This document shows positions 45,384 to 56,205 of a stretch of DNA of 64,000 nucleotides, piece by piece. Origin of the DNA: Corbicula japonica (lineage: Eukaryota; Mollusca; Bivalvia; Venerida; Cyrenidae); assembly GCA_038501625.1 (NCBI GenBank), contig JAZAYU010000010.1, positions 9,631,380 through 9,695,379 of the forward strand, written 5' to 3'. A program made the translations under genes and the position numbers. How positions within the stretch are numbered: position 1 is the first letter of the stretch; every line of letters starts with the position of its first letter. The notes under the pieces are model-generated. The model was not told the DNA's origin and ran no database searches. It saw only the letters and a list, made by a program, of their open reading frames with translations.

Positions 45384-46043
45384 GCATGAATCGTGATGAT
45401 AATAATGACCAATAAGCGTAAGGTGAAACGCAGTTCTCCGTTCACAATTTTTTAATTCTATAATCTCTTTTTCTTTTCTCAACTGATGTCTTTTAATTTT
45501 GATATTTAATATATAAATCGCGACTTAATTGCCCATGTGATCTTTCAATTAACCATTTTGTACTGTAATCTTGTAACACTAGCACAACACATGTTCAGTA
45601 GTTAGAATATTGATGTAATCCAACCTTTCTGAAACTTTGCGATCAACACTTTATCTATCTATAAGCATTTTATCACATTTGCTACCAGACCGAGTGTTGA
45701 TCCAGATCAGCCAGCATGAATCGTGATGATAATAATGACCAATAAGCGTAAGGTGAAACGCAGTTCTCCGTTCACAATTTTTTAATTCTATAATCTCTTT
45801 TTCTTTTCCCAACTGATGTCTTTTAATTTTGATATTTAATATATAAATCGCGACTTAATTGCCCATGTGATCTTTCAATTAACCATTTTGTACTGTAATC
45901 TTGTAACACTAGCACAACACATGTTCAGTAGTTAGAATATTGATGTAATCCAACCTTTCTGAAACTTTGCGATCAACACTTTATCTATCTATAAGCATTT
46001 TATCACATTTGCTACCAGACCGAGTGTTGATCCAGATCAGCCA
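45384..46043. repeat. Near-identical 330-bp tandem duplication
   Basis: 45384-45713 and 45714-46043 appear to differ at one base (CTCAAC/CCCAAC near 45480/45810). The unit includes the first part of a P-type foldback. Very recent event or assembly artefact. Confidence 0.9.
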
Positions 46044-46345
46044 GCACACCTGTGTTGATGAGTGATCAGGATCTGAATTGTTCACTTTTCGGTTCATTTT
46101 TCGGTCAGAAATAACCTAATAAATCAAATAGTGAACATTCCAGATCTTGATCAGAAGGAAAAGATGTGTGGGCTGATGAGTGATCAGGATCTGCATCGTT
46201 CACTTTTCTGGTCAGAAATAACCTAATAAATCAAAAAGTGAACATTCCAGATCTTGATCAAGAGAAAACGATGTGTCTGCTGATATGGAAATTTACTCTT
46301 CCCGCTGGCAATAAAAGCTTATATATGGAGAAAACAGTTTACAAA
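46000..46345. mobile_element. P-type foldback MITE with internal duplication
   Basis: Two successive blocks TGATGAGTGATCAGGATCTG ... GAACATTCCAGATCTTGATC make it longer than normal. Its left end is part of the 330-bp duplication. Confidence 0.72.
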
Positions 46346-46419
46346 AACAGTAGTGCTCTGTTTATGGAGGCTGATCTGGATCTACACTGCTCACAGATAT
46401 GATATAAAAAGGTGTATTA

Positions 46420-46659
46420 TATGGGGCGCTTTAGGGGAAAAGGTAAATTCGGTCATATTTTGTTTCATTTTAGCTGTTACTATATTTGGAAAGAAATTTT
46501 AGTTTCTCTTAACTAAGAAGTGATTTTCTTTCTCATTTTGACAATAAAATGAAATTTTACTGCGAAAGGCATAATAATATCGTCTTCTCAACTTTATGAC
46601 ATCATTTCAAAGATTAATGTCAACTGTTCTAAGGTACCTTTTCTGTGATGCGCCCCATA
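46420..46659. mobile_element. Foldback MITE, TATGGGGC family, copy 2
   Basis: About 240 bp, more diverged arms (TATGGGGCGCTTTAGGGG and mirror), again inside the end of a P-type foldback. Confidence 0.72.
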
Positions 46660-46679
46660 AGGTGTCAGAACATTAAGTA

Positions 46680-47640
46680 TAAAACAGTGAAACATAATTA
46701 TGGGCATGGTTGGTTGTTCTAGATAAATGTGACTGCTTACGATAGTTTATTAAACTCTGTCCAATGTCTAGTTAAGTTCAATGACCATCAAATAAACAGG
46801 TACTTTTTCCAAGTCAATCAACAACAACATTAAGTAAATCCTTGTTAAAATGATATTTAACACCATAAACAATTTCATCAACCTTCTTAACCAACAATAC
46901 ATGGAGCCACTTAGATACAACTAAAATCTAAAGATTTCTAACTAACATGCCTATCCTTTAGCTTACGTATAAGCTTCTAATACCTTCTTTAGAACTGCAG
47001 GAAAACAAATCTAGATAGAAATTTTATGTTTTCATCATCTAGGCAAATGAAAAGTACTTTGAAGCTGTTGTTTTTGAGATATGAAACACTAAGAACCAAA
47101 TTGATGCCACACTATGTTTAGTGAACATAAAAGCTAAACAATGATCAACTTGCATTCAAAATCTTTCAACTTGAATTCAAAATCTTTTGAACAAACTAAC
47201 AAGAAAATACCAAATTGCTATGAAATTAGGTTTTCTTCTTAAATTTAAGGGGGCATAACTATGACAAAATACAGTCAAGGGGCATAACTATGACAAAATA
47301 CAGTCAAGGGGCATAACTATGACAAAACACAGTCAAGAGTTATGAAACTTATCCTGATAATAGCTATTGTGATGTCAGACAACTATGTTAAGTTTCTAAG
47401 CTCTACCTTGAATGATTAATGAGAAAAGTGGACTTAAACAAATAACTTAATGAAATGTAGATGCCTGATCGCCCAGTCAAAGAATACCCCGATCTAATAA
47501 TTTCCTAAGAAAACCTGGAGTTAAACATGCATTTGCCAAAGATAATAAAAAAAAGGCTGGAAACAAGTCATGAAACTCTCGCTTTGGATTGGTCAGTTTG
47601 AAGACATTGTCCAATTTCAACCAATCAATTGCTCAGTTTT
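46680..47640. other. Intron sequence between X3 and X2
   Basis: Contains a small tandem of GGGGCATAACTATGACAAAA (three units, 47250-47330) and otherwise nothing recognised. Confidence 0.5.
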
Positions 47641-47661
47641 GTATAATGGATTCCAGTGTCA

Positions 47662-47920
47662 TATGGGGCACATCACGGAAAAAGGTATCTTCGGACAGTT
47701 GATGTCAGTCCTTGAAATGACATCATAAAGTTGTCCAGACGACATTAATTATTATGCAATTTATGGTAAAAATACCATTTTATTTACAAAATGTGTAACA
47801 AAATCACTTTTTAGTAATGAGAAAATAATATATTATTGTTAAGTCCTTTCCAAATCTAGTAACAACTAAAATGTCACAAAATATGACTGAAGGTACCTTT
47901 TCCCGTGGCGTGCTTCGATT
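47662..47920. mobile_element. Foldback MITE, TATGGGGC family, copy 3
   Basis: About 259 bp; left arm clear, right arm (CTTTTCCCGTGGCGTGCTTC) eroded. Lies 29 bp from exon X2. Confidence 0.7.
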
Positions 47921-47948
47921 ATGATCTTGGTATAAAAGAGTTATTTAC

Positions 47949-48100
47949 CTGTGGGAATCAACTGAAGTCCATAGGTTTTTGCAATGAGACTACTAATGAA
48001 GAAGTCAGACCCCAGTAGGATTTCTTTTCCTGCACCAGTATTCACGGCGGCACCAAATGTAATCACACCCACTTGAACCTGACTCAGTCCTATTTCATAT
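47949..48100 (-). CDS. Exon X2: VWA module a, second part
   Basis: 152 nt. It begins YEIGLSQVQVGVITFGAAV, the conserved VWA stretch in which a short strand of the type VGVITF follows the first helix. The rest (KEILLGSDFFISSLIAKTYG) corresponds to the region before the second metal-site loop. The donor is ACAG|GTAAAT and phase 1 leads into X3 to give PTGGPNV. Confidence 0.85.
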
Positions 48101-48477
48101 CTGAAGGTAAAGTTCAGTCTTCTGTCAGTTTATCATAGGATTTAATTTTAAATTATCTTTTCAGTAAGAGAAAATTCTTTCAGTGGTTGCCCATGTGGTT
48201 AAGTGGAAAGATTTGTGACAGACAGTGCACAAACAATGCTGGATCAAAGTTATAAACATATCACATTTAGTATCTAATTGACAAAGAATTTTATAATGTT
48301 ATTAATAAAGTTAATTCATACTGGCGTTCTTATTGTGCCTTGGGTAGTCATATCCGCCCCGAGGCCAATGGCCAAAAGCTAATAAGACTGCCTGAGGCCC
48401 AATAACAAGGCCAATTCGAATTAACTTGATATATGACAATTTAATATTAATCAACAGAATGAAAACACCAAATTCAT

Positions 48478-48998
48478 ATCGTCGCCTTATTATTACAATG
48501 TTCTAACTTACTTTTTTACAGTTTGGAGAAAATCGTCTTCAAAGTTTCAGATTTCTCTAAAACCTTCATATTCCACCGAATTTGCTCAGAAAAACAGCAG
48601 CGTGTGTGTTTTGATGAAGTCTATAAATTACATGAGTTTGTGTTTAGTCTTTATCTTTAACTTTTTAAAAATTCTCTACTTTCGGTTTAACCTAACCAGT
48701 GTTCTTGGACTAACCAGTACTAACCATTATTTTCTCCGCAAGTAACTCGTCGCCTTATTATTACAATGTTCTAACTTACTTTTTTACAGTTACTTAGAAC
48801 AGTGTAATCCTTACACGAGTGTGAATAAACCGCAAGATAGAACATTGTGTGATTGGGAATTTTAAAAACTAAAGTGAATCAACCAATTCTGAAACCATAT
48901 TCAGATAGGGCTTTTTTCCACGATTACAACGGTATAAAAATCTCATTTTTCTTAAAATATCACTTAGAACATTGTAATAATAAGGCGACGATATGAAG
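48478..48998. mobile_element. TIR element of about 520 bp with internal direct repeat
   Basis: ATCGTCGCCTTATTATTACA opens the element and its reverse complement closes it at about 48998. The same 45-bp block occurs a third time at about 48747-48792. Lies in the intron between X1 and X2. Confidence 0.65.
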
Positions 48999-49474
48999 AC
49001 TAAACTGGGCCAATACAAGAATTGCTGGGCCAATATGAGAATTTTGCTGGGCCAATATGAGATGGTAAATTAATAATAAGCTGTAACAAGACATTTAAGA
49101 GAACCTTTATGGCCTCACATTGGAGTTTGTTGACTGTTCATCAAAGGAACCTTACTGCTGCTGCTTTACCCGTAGCGTAAAGGGTAGGCTGGCACCCGGC
49201 TAGATGGATCTATATAAAATTCTTTTAATAATACTTTTTACATATTTCTTTTCATTTCTTCATTTCTTATTCTGATTTCGGACAAACCACCTGTGTTCTG
49301 AGAGATAAGGGATGGTAAAAACAGAAAAATGAAGTACCTGTCAGAGTTAATATTCTTGATACATGTATAATATTTGCATGACAGAAGAACATATAACAGA
49401 ACATAGGGACAGGAGCCAGTCTAGGTTAAGGGTTATTGCAATGGTACTTATCAACAACCAGAAAGGCCATCTAC

Positions 49475-49580
49475 CTCTGAAACAGATCCATCATGAACTG
49501 TCTAGCAGATTCTCCACCATCTTTCCGTCCACTCTCATCATGCACTAACACAATGAAGTCAAAAGCACCTGTCCATGGAA
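49475..49580 (-). CDS. Exon X1: start of VWA module a
   Basis: 106 nt, acceptor ending TTTTCTAG and donor AG|GTAGAT, phase 2 in and 2 out. It encodes the first beta strand and metal-site loop of a VWA domain (core FDFIVLVHDESGR) followed by the first helix (ARQFMMDLFQ). The metal-ion-dependent adhesion site (MIDAS) motif is normally DxSxS. Here it reads D-E-S-G-R, so the third ligand is missing. The codon split at the end joins X2 to give R-Y-E-I-G. The upstream exon was not found. Confidence 0.8.
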
Positions 49581-49717
49581 CTAGAAAACATACAAAAGTT
49601 GTACATATAATTTTATATGCACAAGATGTTTATGTCACTTCATTGTGTATCACTAGTATCATCTAGAAATTTTGTTCAGGAGATTTGGTACATAAATTGT
49701 ATACAAATTAGTACACT

Positions 49718-50410
49718 GCAGCTCTGTTATATCGCGATCCGTTATATCGCAATATCCAATATATCGCGCTTGGTCCGTGGATCCCAATTTTTTTAACATT
49801 TACAATGTATATGTTTGTTCATTCTTTGTGGGTGATAAAATGACCAAATGATCAAATCAACATTGGCGACAAATTCACAAAACGCACGCTTTTTTCATGT
49901 CGTATTACGTCATTTTCGGCGCACGTTGTTTATTACGTTTTGTATGCTGGGATTTTAGAGGCGATGTACAAGTTTACCAACAGATACAATTTATCATCAA
50001 ACGTATGAAAATTATTGAAAGTTTTTCTACAATTCTGTTGCTTCTGATTTGACATGAAACCCCATTTGTGACGAACAATAGGTGCGAAAAACACCAAGCT
50101 GATACAGTACTGGCAGAATTTTGTTCACGAGACAAATCGCAAATTAGCAACATTTAATTCAAGCTGCTAACCATAATGGGCATTGAGCAGGAAACGTCAA
50201 AACAGTTTGTTCTTTTGACATTACCTGCAATCATCGATATAATTTCAGCTGGTTGACGAAGGATGACGACGACGAACTAACATCGCCGACCTTGACCCAA
50301 TGACAGATCGTCAATCAGTTAAAAGTACCGACACCGTTGAAAATTGATGACGGCGATCTTTGTTGTTCGTAAATTTATTTCTTTTTGTTAAAAATAAATC
50401 TTAATAAATA
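49718..50410. other. Probable transposon remnant
   Basis: Starts CAGCTCTGTTATATCGCGAT with GTTATATCGC repeats, like one end of a pogo/Tigger-type element. No matching second end was found. Confidence 0.35.
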
Positions 50411-50415
50411 ATGTA

Positions 50416-52398
50416 ACAAGAGCCATGTTACACATGGTTCATCCCCCCGCCGGAAATAAGTTACCTGAAGTTTGTACTTTCGTATAATTTACCTGGAGAG
50501 AAAATCCTTTTAAGTTTTGGAGTTAAGAAAAAATTTATCAAGTAAATCGGATAAAGGGGAATAACTCTAAACAAGAGCTATGGACCCTGGGTCGCTCACC
50601 TGTCAACAACTGCTCATTGCTTGCAGGAGCTTTGTGCAAGTGTGGTAAAATCAAGTCAAATAATTTGAACAAACTTGGTAGACATCCACTAGACAATGCT
50701 TGATATCAAATATCTAAGCTTAAGGCATTGAGGTTTCCAGTAGGAAGAGTTTTCAAGTTTTCCTTTTTTACATATTAAGGGCCCCCAGGACGGGGCCAAT
50801 TTTGACCCCAGGGCCAACATTTATACAATGTTGGTAAAGGGTCTCTTCACAATAAACACCAAATATCTAAGGTCTAGTCCTATTAGTTTTGGAGAAAAAT
50901 GATTTTTCATGTTTTCCTATATAAATCAACTAAGAGAACCCTGGGGCATGGCCAATTTTGGCCCAGGGGACATAATTTGAACAAACAACGTAGACATCCA
51001 CTAGACAATGCTACACACCAAACATCTAAGCTTTAGGCAATGAGGTTTCCAGTAGGAAGATTTTTAAAGATTGCCTTTTTCACATATTAAGGGCCCCCGG
51101 GGCAGGGACAATTTTGACTCCAGGGCCAACTTTTAAACAAAGTTGATAGAGGGTCTCTACACAATACTCAGCACCAAATATCTAAGATCTAGTCCTATTA
51201 GTTTCGGAGAAAAATGATTTTTCATGTTTTTCCTATGTAACTATACATAAACCAAGAGAACCCTAGGGCGTGGCAGATTTTCGCCCAGGGGACATAATTA
51301 AACAAATTTAGTAGACATCCATTAGACAATGCTACTTACCAAATATCTAAGCTGTACAAATTGTGGTTTGTGAGAAGAAGATTTTTAAAGATTTCCTATA
51401 TAAGTCTATGTAAAATGAAGTGACCCCTGGGGCGGGGCCAATTTTGACCCCAGGGAAATAATTTGAACAATCTTTGTAGAGTTCCACTAGAGGGTGCTAA
51501 ATGCCAAATATCTAAGCTCTAGGCCTTGTGGTTTCAGACAAGAAGATTTTTAAAGTTTTTCCTTTAGGTTGCCATGGCAACCAGAGTTCTGCATGGAATT
51601 GATTTCTTTGAACAACTTTGGAAGAGCTTCATGCAAGGAACATCCGTGGCAAGTTTCATCAACTTTGGCCAAAGGGTTTAAGAGGAGATGTCGTTTAAAT
51701 TAAAAGTTTACGGACGGACAACGGATGCCGGACAAATTGCGATCACAAAAGCTCACCTTGTCACTCACTATGTGACAGGTGAGCTAAAAATAGGCAAGGT
51801 AGAGTTATTGGACTTGCACACTGCACTACCTACCAATGTGCTCTGTCAGTGTATGAAATTTGAATAAAATCCCTCAAGTAGTTTTGCAGTTATGCTCTGG
51901 ACAAAATTAATCAAGTAATTCTGATAAAGTGGAATAACTCTAAAAATAGGCAAGGTAGAGTTATTGTTCTTGCACACTGCACTACCTACCAATGTGCTCT
52001 GTCAGTGTATGAAGTTTGAATAAAATCCCTCAAGTAGTTTTGGAGTTATGCTCCGAACAAAATTTATCAAGTAAATCTGATAAAGAGGAATAACTCTAAA
52101 AATAGGCAAGATAGAGTTATTGGACTTGCACTCTGCACTACCTACCAATGTGCTCTGTCAGTGTATGAAGTTTGAATAAAATCCCTCAAGTAGTTTTGGA
52201 GTTATGCTCCGGACAAAATTGATCTAGTAATTCTGATAAAGTGGAATAACTCTAAAAATAGGCAAGGTAGAGTTATTGTTCTTGCACACTGCACTACCTA
52301 CCAATGTGCTCTGTCAGTGTATGAAGTTTGAATAAAATCCCTCAAGTAGTTTTGGAGTTATGCTCCAAACAAATGGTGGCACATGGGATAAAAGGTTA
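50416..52398 (+). mobile_element. Tandem-core element of about 145-bp units, split by insertion
   Basis: Left part 50416-50571 starts ACAAGAGCCATGTTACACAT; right part from 51787 has four units around GGCAAGGTAGAGTTATTG and GTTTTGGAGTTATGCTCC. The join ATAACTCTAAAAATAGGC is intact in other units, so the 50572-51786 element landed in the first one. Confidence 0.78.
50572..51786 (+). mobile_element. Tandem-core element, 161-bp family, diverged copy
   Basis: Begins ACAAGAGCTATGGACC, has older units of mixed length, one good 161-bp unit, the NNACGGAC microsatellite and GCTCACC...GGTGAGC end. It interrupts another tandem element (50416-50571 and 51787-52398). Confidence 0.78.
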
Positions 52399-52904
52399 TT
52401 ATTGAAGTACAATGTGCTTTTTCTGGAGGCAGAGCTGTAGGAGCATGCAGGTAATTCAATAAATGGTTTATCTTAAGAACTTTAATTAAAATCCAAACAA
52501 AGCAAATTGTTAATCAAGTAGCACTCTTCCGATTACAGTTTCAGAAAATGTGGTTGTTATGACAAAAAAAATGAAAATAAATTAATTTGCTTAGAACTTT
52601 ATGGGATAAAATGCTGTTTATGTCAAAATATGATAGCTTTTAATCAAGTAAATTGGTTTACAGTGTTGTGCTTTGCATATGAATGTCTTTTCGCTGCCAT
52701 TTATTCTAGGTTTTCTTCTTTTTGCAATTCAAAGAAAATTCTTGGAAAATGTAGCAAATGCATGTAAAAGCAGTATCAGCAGTTCAAGGCACACAGTGCT
52801 TGTGAAACCACAATGATTCCTCTCTCATAAATATGATGTTTGTTGATATAAAAAAAAAAAATTATATTTTATAACTAGAATTTGGTGTAAACTGGAACAT
52901 GTGT

Positions 52905-53142
52905 CAACTAAAATTGCATAACTTGAAAAATAGTGAAACAGGAGGTATCATTCTTGTTGCCACCGCTTACTTTGTTCATGCAAATGATATATTCCAATTA
53001 TGAAGTGAGTATATAGGATAATTTATTTCAAAATTATAGCCAACATTAGTTTTCTTGTAAAAGATGGGGTACTACTAGATGCCAACAACTCTACTGGACA
53101 ATATGATCCCTATGTGTCTACCTGACATCGCAGTTGACATAA
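52905..53142 (+). mobile_element. Single-core relative of the 23265 element
   Basis: Shares AAAAATAGTGAAACAGGAG, ATATTCCAATTATGAAGTGA and the end CCCTATGTGTCTACCTGACA with 23265-24108. Confidence 0.65.
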
Positions 53143-53401
53143 AAAAATAGAGTTTTGGGTCTGGTTGCAAATGATACAGACATAGTGATATTGTTTTAAA
53201 CTCCGTAATACCTAGTTTTTTTTCATGGCTAAATATTAAAAAATTCTGATAAAGTTTGATGCTGATCTAATAAAAAATAATCCTTAAATGTATTTTTTTT
53301 ATTTGACCCAGTGACGACTTTCTTAACAAGTTCGATGGTAATTAGATGAAAACACATGGATTCAATTACAATGCCAAGACTTGTCATTGGTTAGATCTGG
53401 T

Positions 53402-53612
53402 AACCCTTTACTTCTTATATCTTAGGGGCAAAATGTGAAGATCAAGATCAGCTGTACCCCCTCTGATCTCGATCTACAATATTCGCTTCTTGATCAGAAA
53501 AAACATAATAAATCTAAAAGCGAACAGTGTAGACCCCAATCAGATGGCACTGATATACAGCGCTGATCTGGATCTACATCATTTGCACACATGATAACAG
53601 TGTACCTATAAA
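53402..53612. mobile_element. P-type foldback MITE, diverged
   Basis: TAACCCTTTACTTCTTATAT through CTGATCTGGATCTACATCAT. Confidence 0.7.
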
Positions 53613-53619
53613 GTTTATT

Positions 53620-54060
53620 CCAGATGACCAAGATTTACGGTAAAAAAAATTGATTTTGGCACAGATGCACTTAAAACTAAGAAAATTAGTACAATCACCC
53701 AAAGTTCTAATTGGTCATTAATTCTATATGTTTACAATGTACGCAAGTTTAGTTGCTTCCACATGTCAAGAGAGGTTGTGAAAAGAACTGTTTTGTCTTG
53801 TAATCAATTATTAAATGTCTTTTAAATATTTATTGATTGTTTTTTAACATGAATCCAACACCATTTACTTACACCACAGGGTCAAAATAAGAACAGTCTT
53901 TAATTGAAAGGGAGGTAATTATTAAACTGTGTACTTTACTGGAGATTTAAACAAAAATGCTGCTGATTTATAAAAGTGTTATGTTTTGTTCTACTAACAA
54001 GGTGTCCTATTAAAACAAAACAATCAATTTAAAGAAATTTTCTGGTTTCTTGACCTTTAA
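53620..54060. other. Non-coding stretch between repeats
   Basis: AT-rich, nothing recognised. A minus-strand run LKTVLILTLWC near 53880-53930 looks like a signal peptide core but has no ATG. Confidence 0.4.
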
Positions 54061-54069
54061 TTGCAATTT

Positions 54070-54996
54070 TCACACTTCGAGCCCCTGTGACCTTGACCTT
54101 TGACCTACTGACTCCAAAATCAATAATGTTCTTCTACTCAATAAGGGCTATCACCCTATGAAGTTTGAAGGCTCTGGGTCAAAGGGTACTCGAGTTATTG
54201 AGCGGAGACAGTTTTCACACTTCGGACCCCTGTGACCTTGACCTTTGACCTACTGACCCCAAAATCAATAGGGTTCTTCTACTCAATAAGGGTTATCACC
54301 CTATGAAGTTTGAATGCTCTGGGTCAAAGGGTACACGAGTTATTGAGCGGAAACGGTTTTCACACTTCGGGCCCCTGTGACCTTGACCTTTGACCTACTG
54401 ACCCCAAAATCAACAGAGTTCTTCTACTCAATAAGGGCTATCATCCTATGAAATTTGAAGGCTCTGGGTCAAAAGGTACTCGAGTTATTGAGCGGAAACG
54501 GTTTTCACACTTCGGACCCCTGTGACCTTGACCTTTGACCTACTGACCCCAAAATCAATAGGGTTCTTTTACTCAATAAGGGCTATCACCCTATGAAGTT
54601 TGAAGTCTCTGGGTCAACGGGTACTCGAGTTATTGAGCGGAAACGGTTTTCACACTTCGAGCCCCTGTGACCTTGACCTTTGACCTACTGACATCAAAAT
54701 CAATAGGGTTCTTCTACTTAATAAGGGCTATCACCCTATGAAGTTTGAAGGCTCTGGGTCAAAGGGTACTCCAGTTATTGAGCGGAAACGGTTTTCACAC
54801 TTCGGGCCCCTGTGACCTTGACCTTTGACCTACTGACCCCAAAATCAATAGGGTTTTTCTACTCAATAAGGGCTATCACCCTATAAAGTTTGAAGGCTCT
54901 GGGTCAAAGGGTACTCCAGTTATTGAGCGGAAACGAAGTGTGACAGACGGACAAGGCAAAAACAATATGTCTCCCCCAGAGGGCGGGAGACATAAT
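54070..54996 (+). mobile_element. Tandem-core element, 146-bp units, six copies
   Basis: Units hold CCTGTGACCTTGACCTTTGA and GGGCTATCACCCTATGAAG. Ends in a GACAGACGGACAAGG stretch and hairpin CTCCCCCAGAGGGCGGGAG. The 5' leader common to the other families is not seen. Confidence 0.82.
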
Positions 54997-55055
54997 CAAT
55001 GTATCTGAAGTTGAAGATTATCTTTTTAAGACTGATAAAATAATTTATGATATTT

Positions 55056-55315
55056 GCAAAATGTTGAATCAATACTCCACTCGGCTTAACAATATCTGAT
55101 AAGGAGCCTAACAATTGTTCACAAGGAAATTAAAGATAAAATGTTAAACACATGTAACTTTTTCCAAATAGATGTTTTTTAAATGAAACATTTTTCAGAT
55201 TTTAAATATGACTTTATTATATTGGCACTTTAGAGTGTGCTCAAGTATTGACTAACTGGAGAAAAAATCCTTGTTGAAATGAAGAAAATATATAATTAAA
55301 AAGCTTGCATCGTTG
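55056..55315 (+). promoter_or_regulatory. Duplicated 5' flank of TRIM-like copy A
   Basis: This stretch is similar to 60694-60960 upstream of copy B: both share AAAATGTTGAATCAATACT, GCCTAACAAT, a CA(C/A)TTGTAACT-type motif, GACTAACTGG/GATTGACTGG and an AATTAAAAAG before TTGCAT. The duplicated unit therefore includes at least 260 bp of upstream DNA and probably the promoter. In copy A the homology breaks near 55310-55320 and resumes near 56185. Confidence 0.7.
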
Positions 55316-55319
55316 AAAA

Positions 55320-56185
55320 TTAGAAAGTAAAACTAAAAACTACAAAGGACTACATCGTTGAAAATTAGAGTGTAATTATAGGCTATTTGAAAATTCTGTT
55401 GTATATTTAGTACAGTTCACTGTTTGGATTACTTATTAGGTATTTCACAGCCAGTTTTTTTAATGGAGATTTAATATATAAACTCAAGAAGATAAAAGGG
55501 AATGTTAATTTCTCCCGGTTATTCGTAAAAACCATCTATAAATTTAAAAACAAAGGTTACCAACATGATATTTTACAGCGCTCTGCAGGCCTGGTGATTA
55601 ACCCTTCTACAGTTGATCATTATGCTTACCTCTTTGGTTGCACGACGGTGGCAGGGGTTTAAGAGTTAATGAAGGTTTATGGGGAAATCTTTTCTTAAAA
55701 GAACCTAGAAGCTCGATTTGTTTCTTTTATCCCTGTCATCTTGTTCTTGCTGATTATACTCCAGGAGCTCTGGTCTCGGTAAGATCATTGAGTACCCGCC
55801 CTTTGGCTTTGCAATGCTATTAGCTTCTTATTTTTTATATGTTTGTGTGCTTTTGCATGCAACATTGTTGAGCCGATAAGTGGGTTGGAGTTTTTTCACC
55901 AAGACAACTTGTACTTGTTTTGTGTTATGAAAACCTGTTGGGGCAAGTGTGAGGTTGGTGCACCCTAGAACCTGGTTTAAACCCCCAGTGGCAATTTGAT
56001 TTGCCACTGACTGTTCCAAGGCGGCAACCCCTCGGGTTCTCATTTTTGTTAATTGTTACTGGTGTCTCTTTTGAAACTGATCATTTTATTAACCATGCTC
56101 TCTCCCTCTCTTCTTCTTGACTGTGTGGGGAGGCTGTTTTTTCTGGATGTGGCGATTCCTGATATGCATATTTCACCTTTCTTTG
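55320..56185. mobile_element. Insertion of about 0.86 kb between flank and start of TRIM-like copy A
   Basis: Absent from the copy B flank. TTGCAT occurs at both edges (about 55304 and 56182) and may be a target duplication, although the exact ends are unclear. The right part (about 56010-56180) is the reverse complement of sequence at about 14100-14285 and resembles 5045-5150, so it belongs to a dispersed family. A minus-strand open frame at 55828-56043 in it has no feature I recognise. Confidence 0.6.
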
Positions 56186-56205
56186 CATATCTATAAGCAT
56201 TTGCA

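Larger units (their letters stand above)
1859..49580 (-). other. Multi-exon VWA/Cys-rich mosaic gene (partial, 27 exons seen)
   Basis: This is the span of one minus-strand gene, listed exon by exon below as X1 (49580) to X27 (1859). Every adjacent exon pair joins in phase with GT donors and AG acceptors, and together they give 4413 nt of open frame with no start or stop. The protein repeats VWA modules seven times and Cys-rich modules three times. VWA proteins with such modules (matrilins, collagen VI, related invertebrate proteins) are secreted and bind matrix or cell-surface partners; that role is inferred here. No signal peptide exon was found between 49.6 and 64 kb, so the 5' end may lie beyond the window, in which case the two TRIM-like genes would sit inside an intron on the opposite strand. 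The 3' end continues below position 1859. Confidence 0.88.

Noticed and set aside
53860..53970. Possible signal-peptide exon (LKTVLILTLWC followed by GTAAGT) for the VWA gene
   Set aside because: No in-frame ATG or clear acceptor upstream, and the phase needed by X1 could not be confirmed.
55828..56043. Minus-strand open frame of 71 codons
   Set aside because: Inside the insertion upstream of TRIM-like copy A; not recognised and without coding support.
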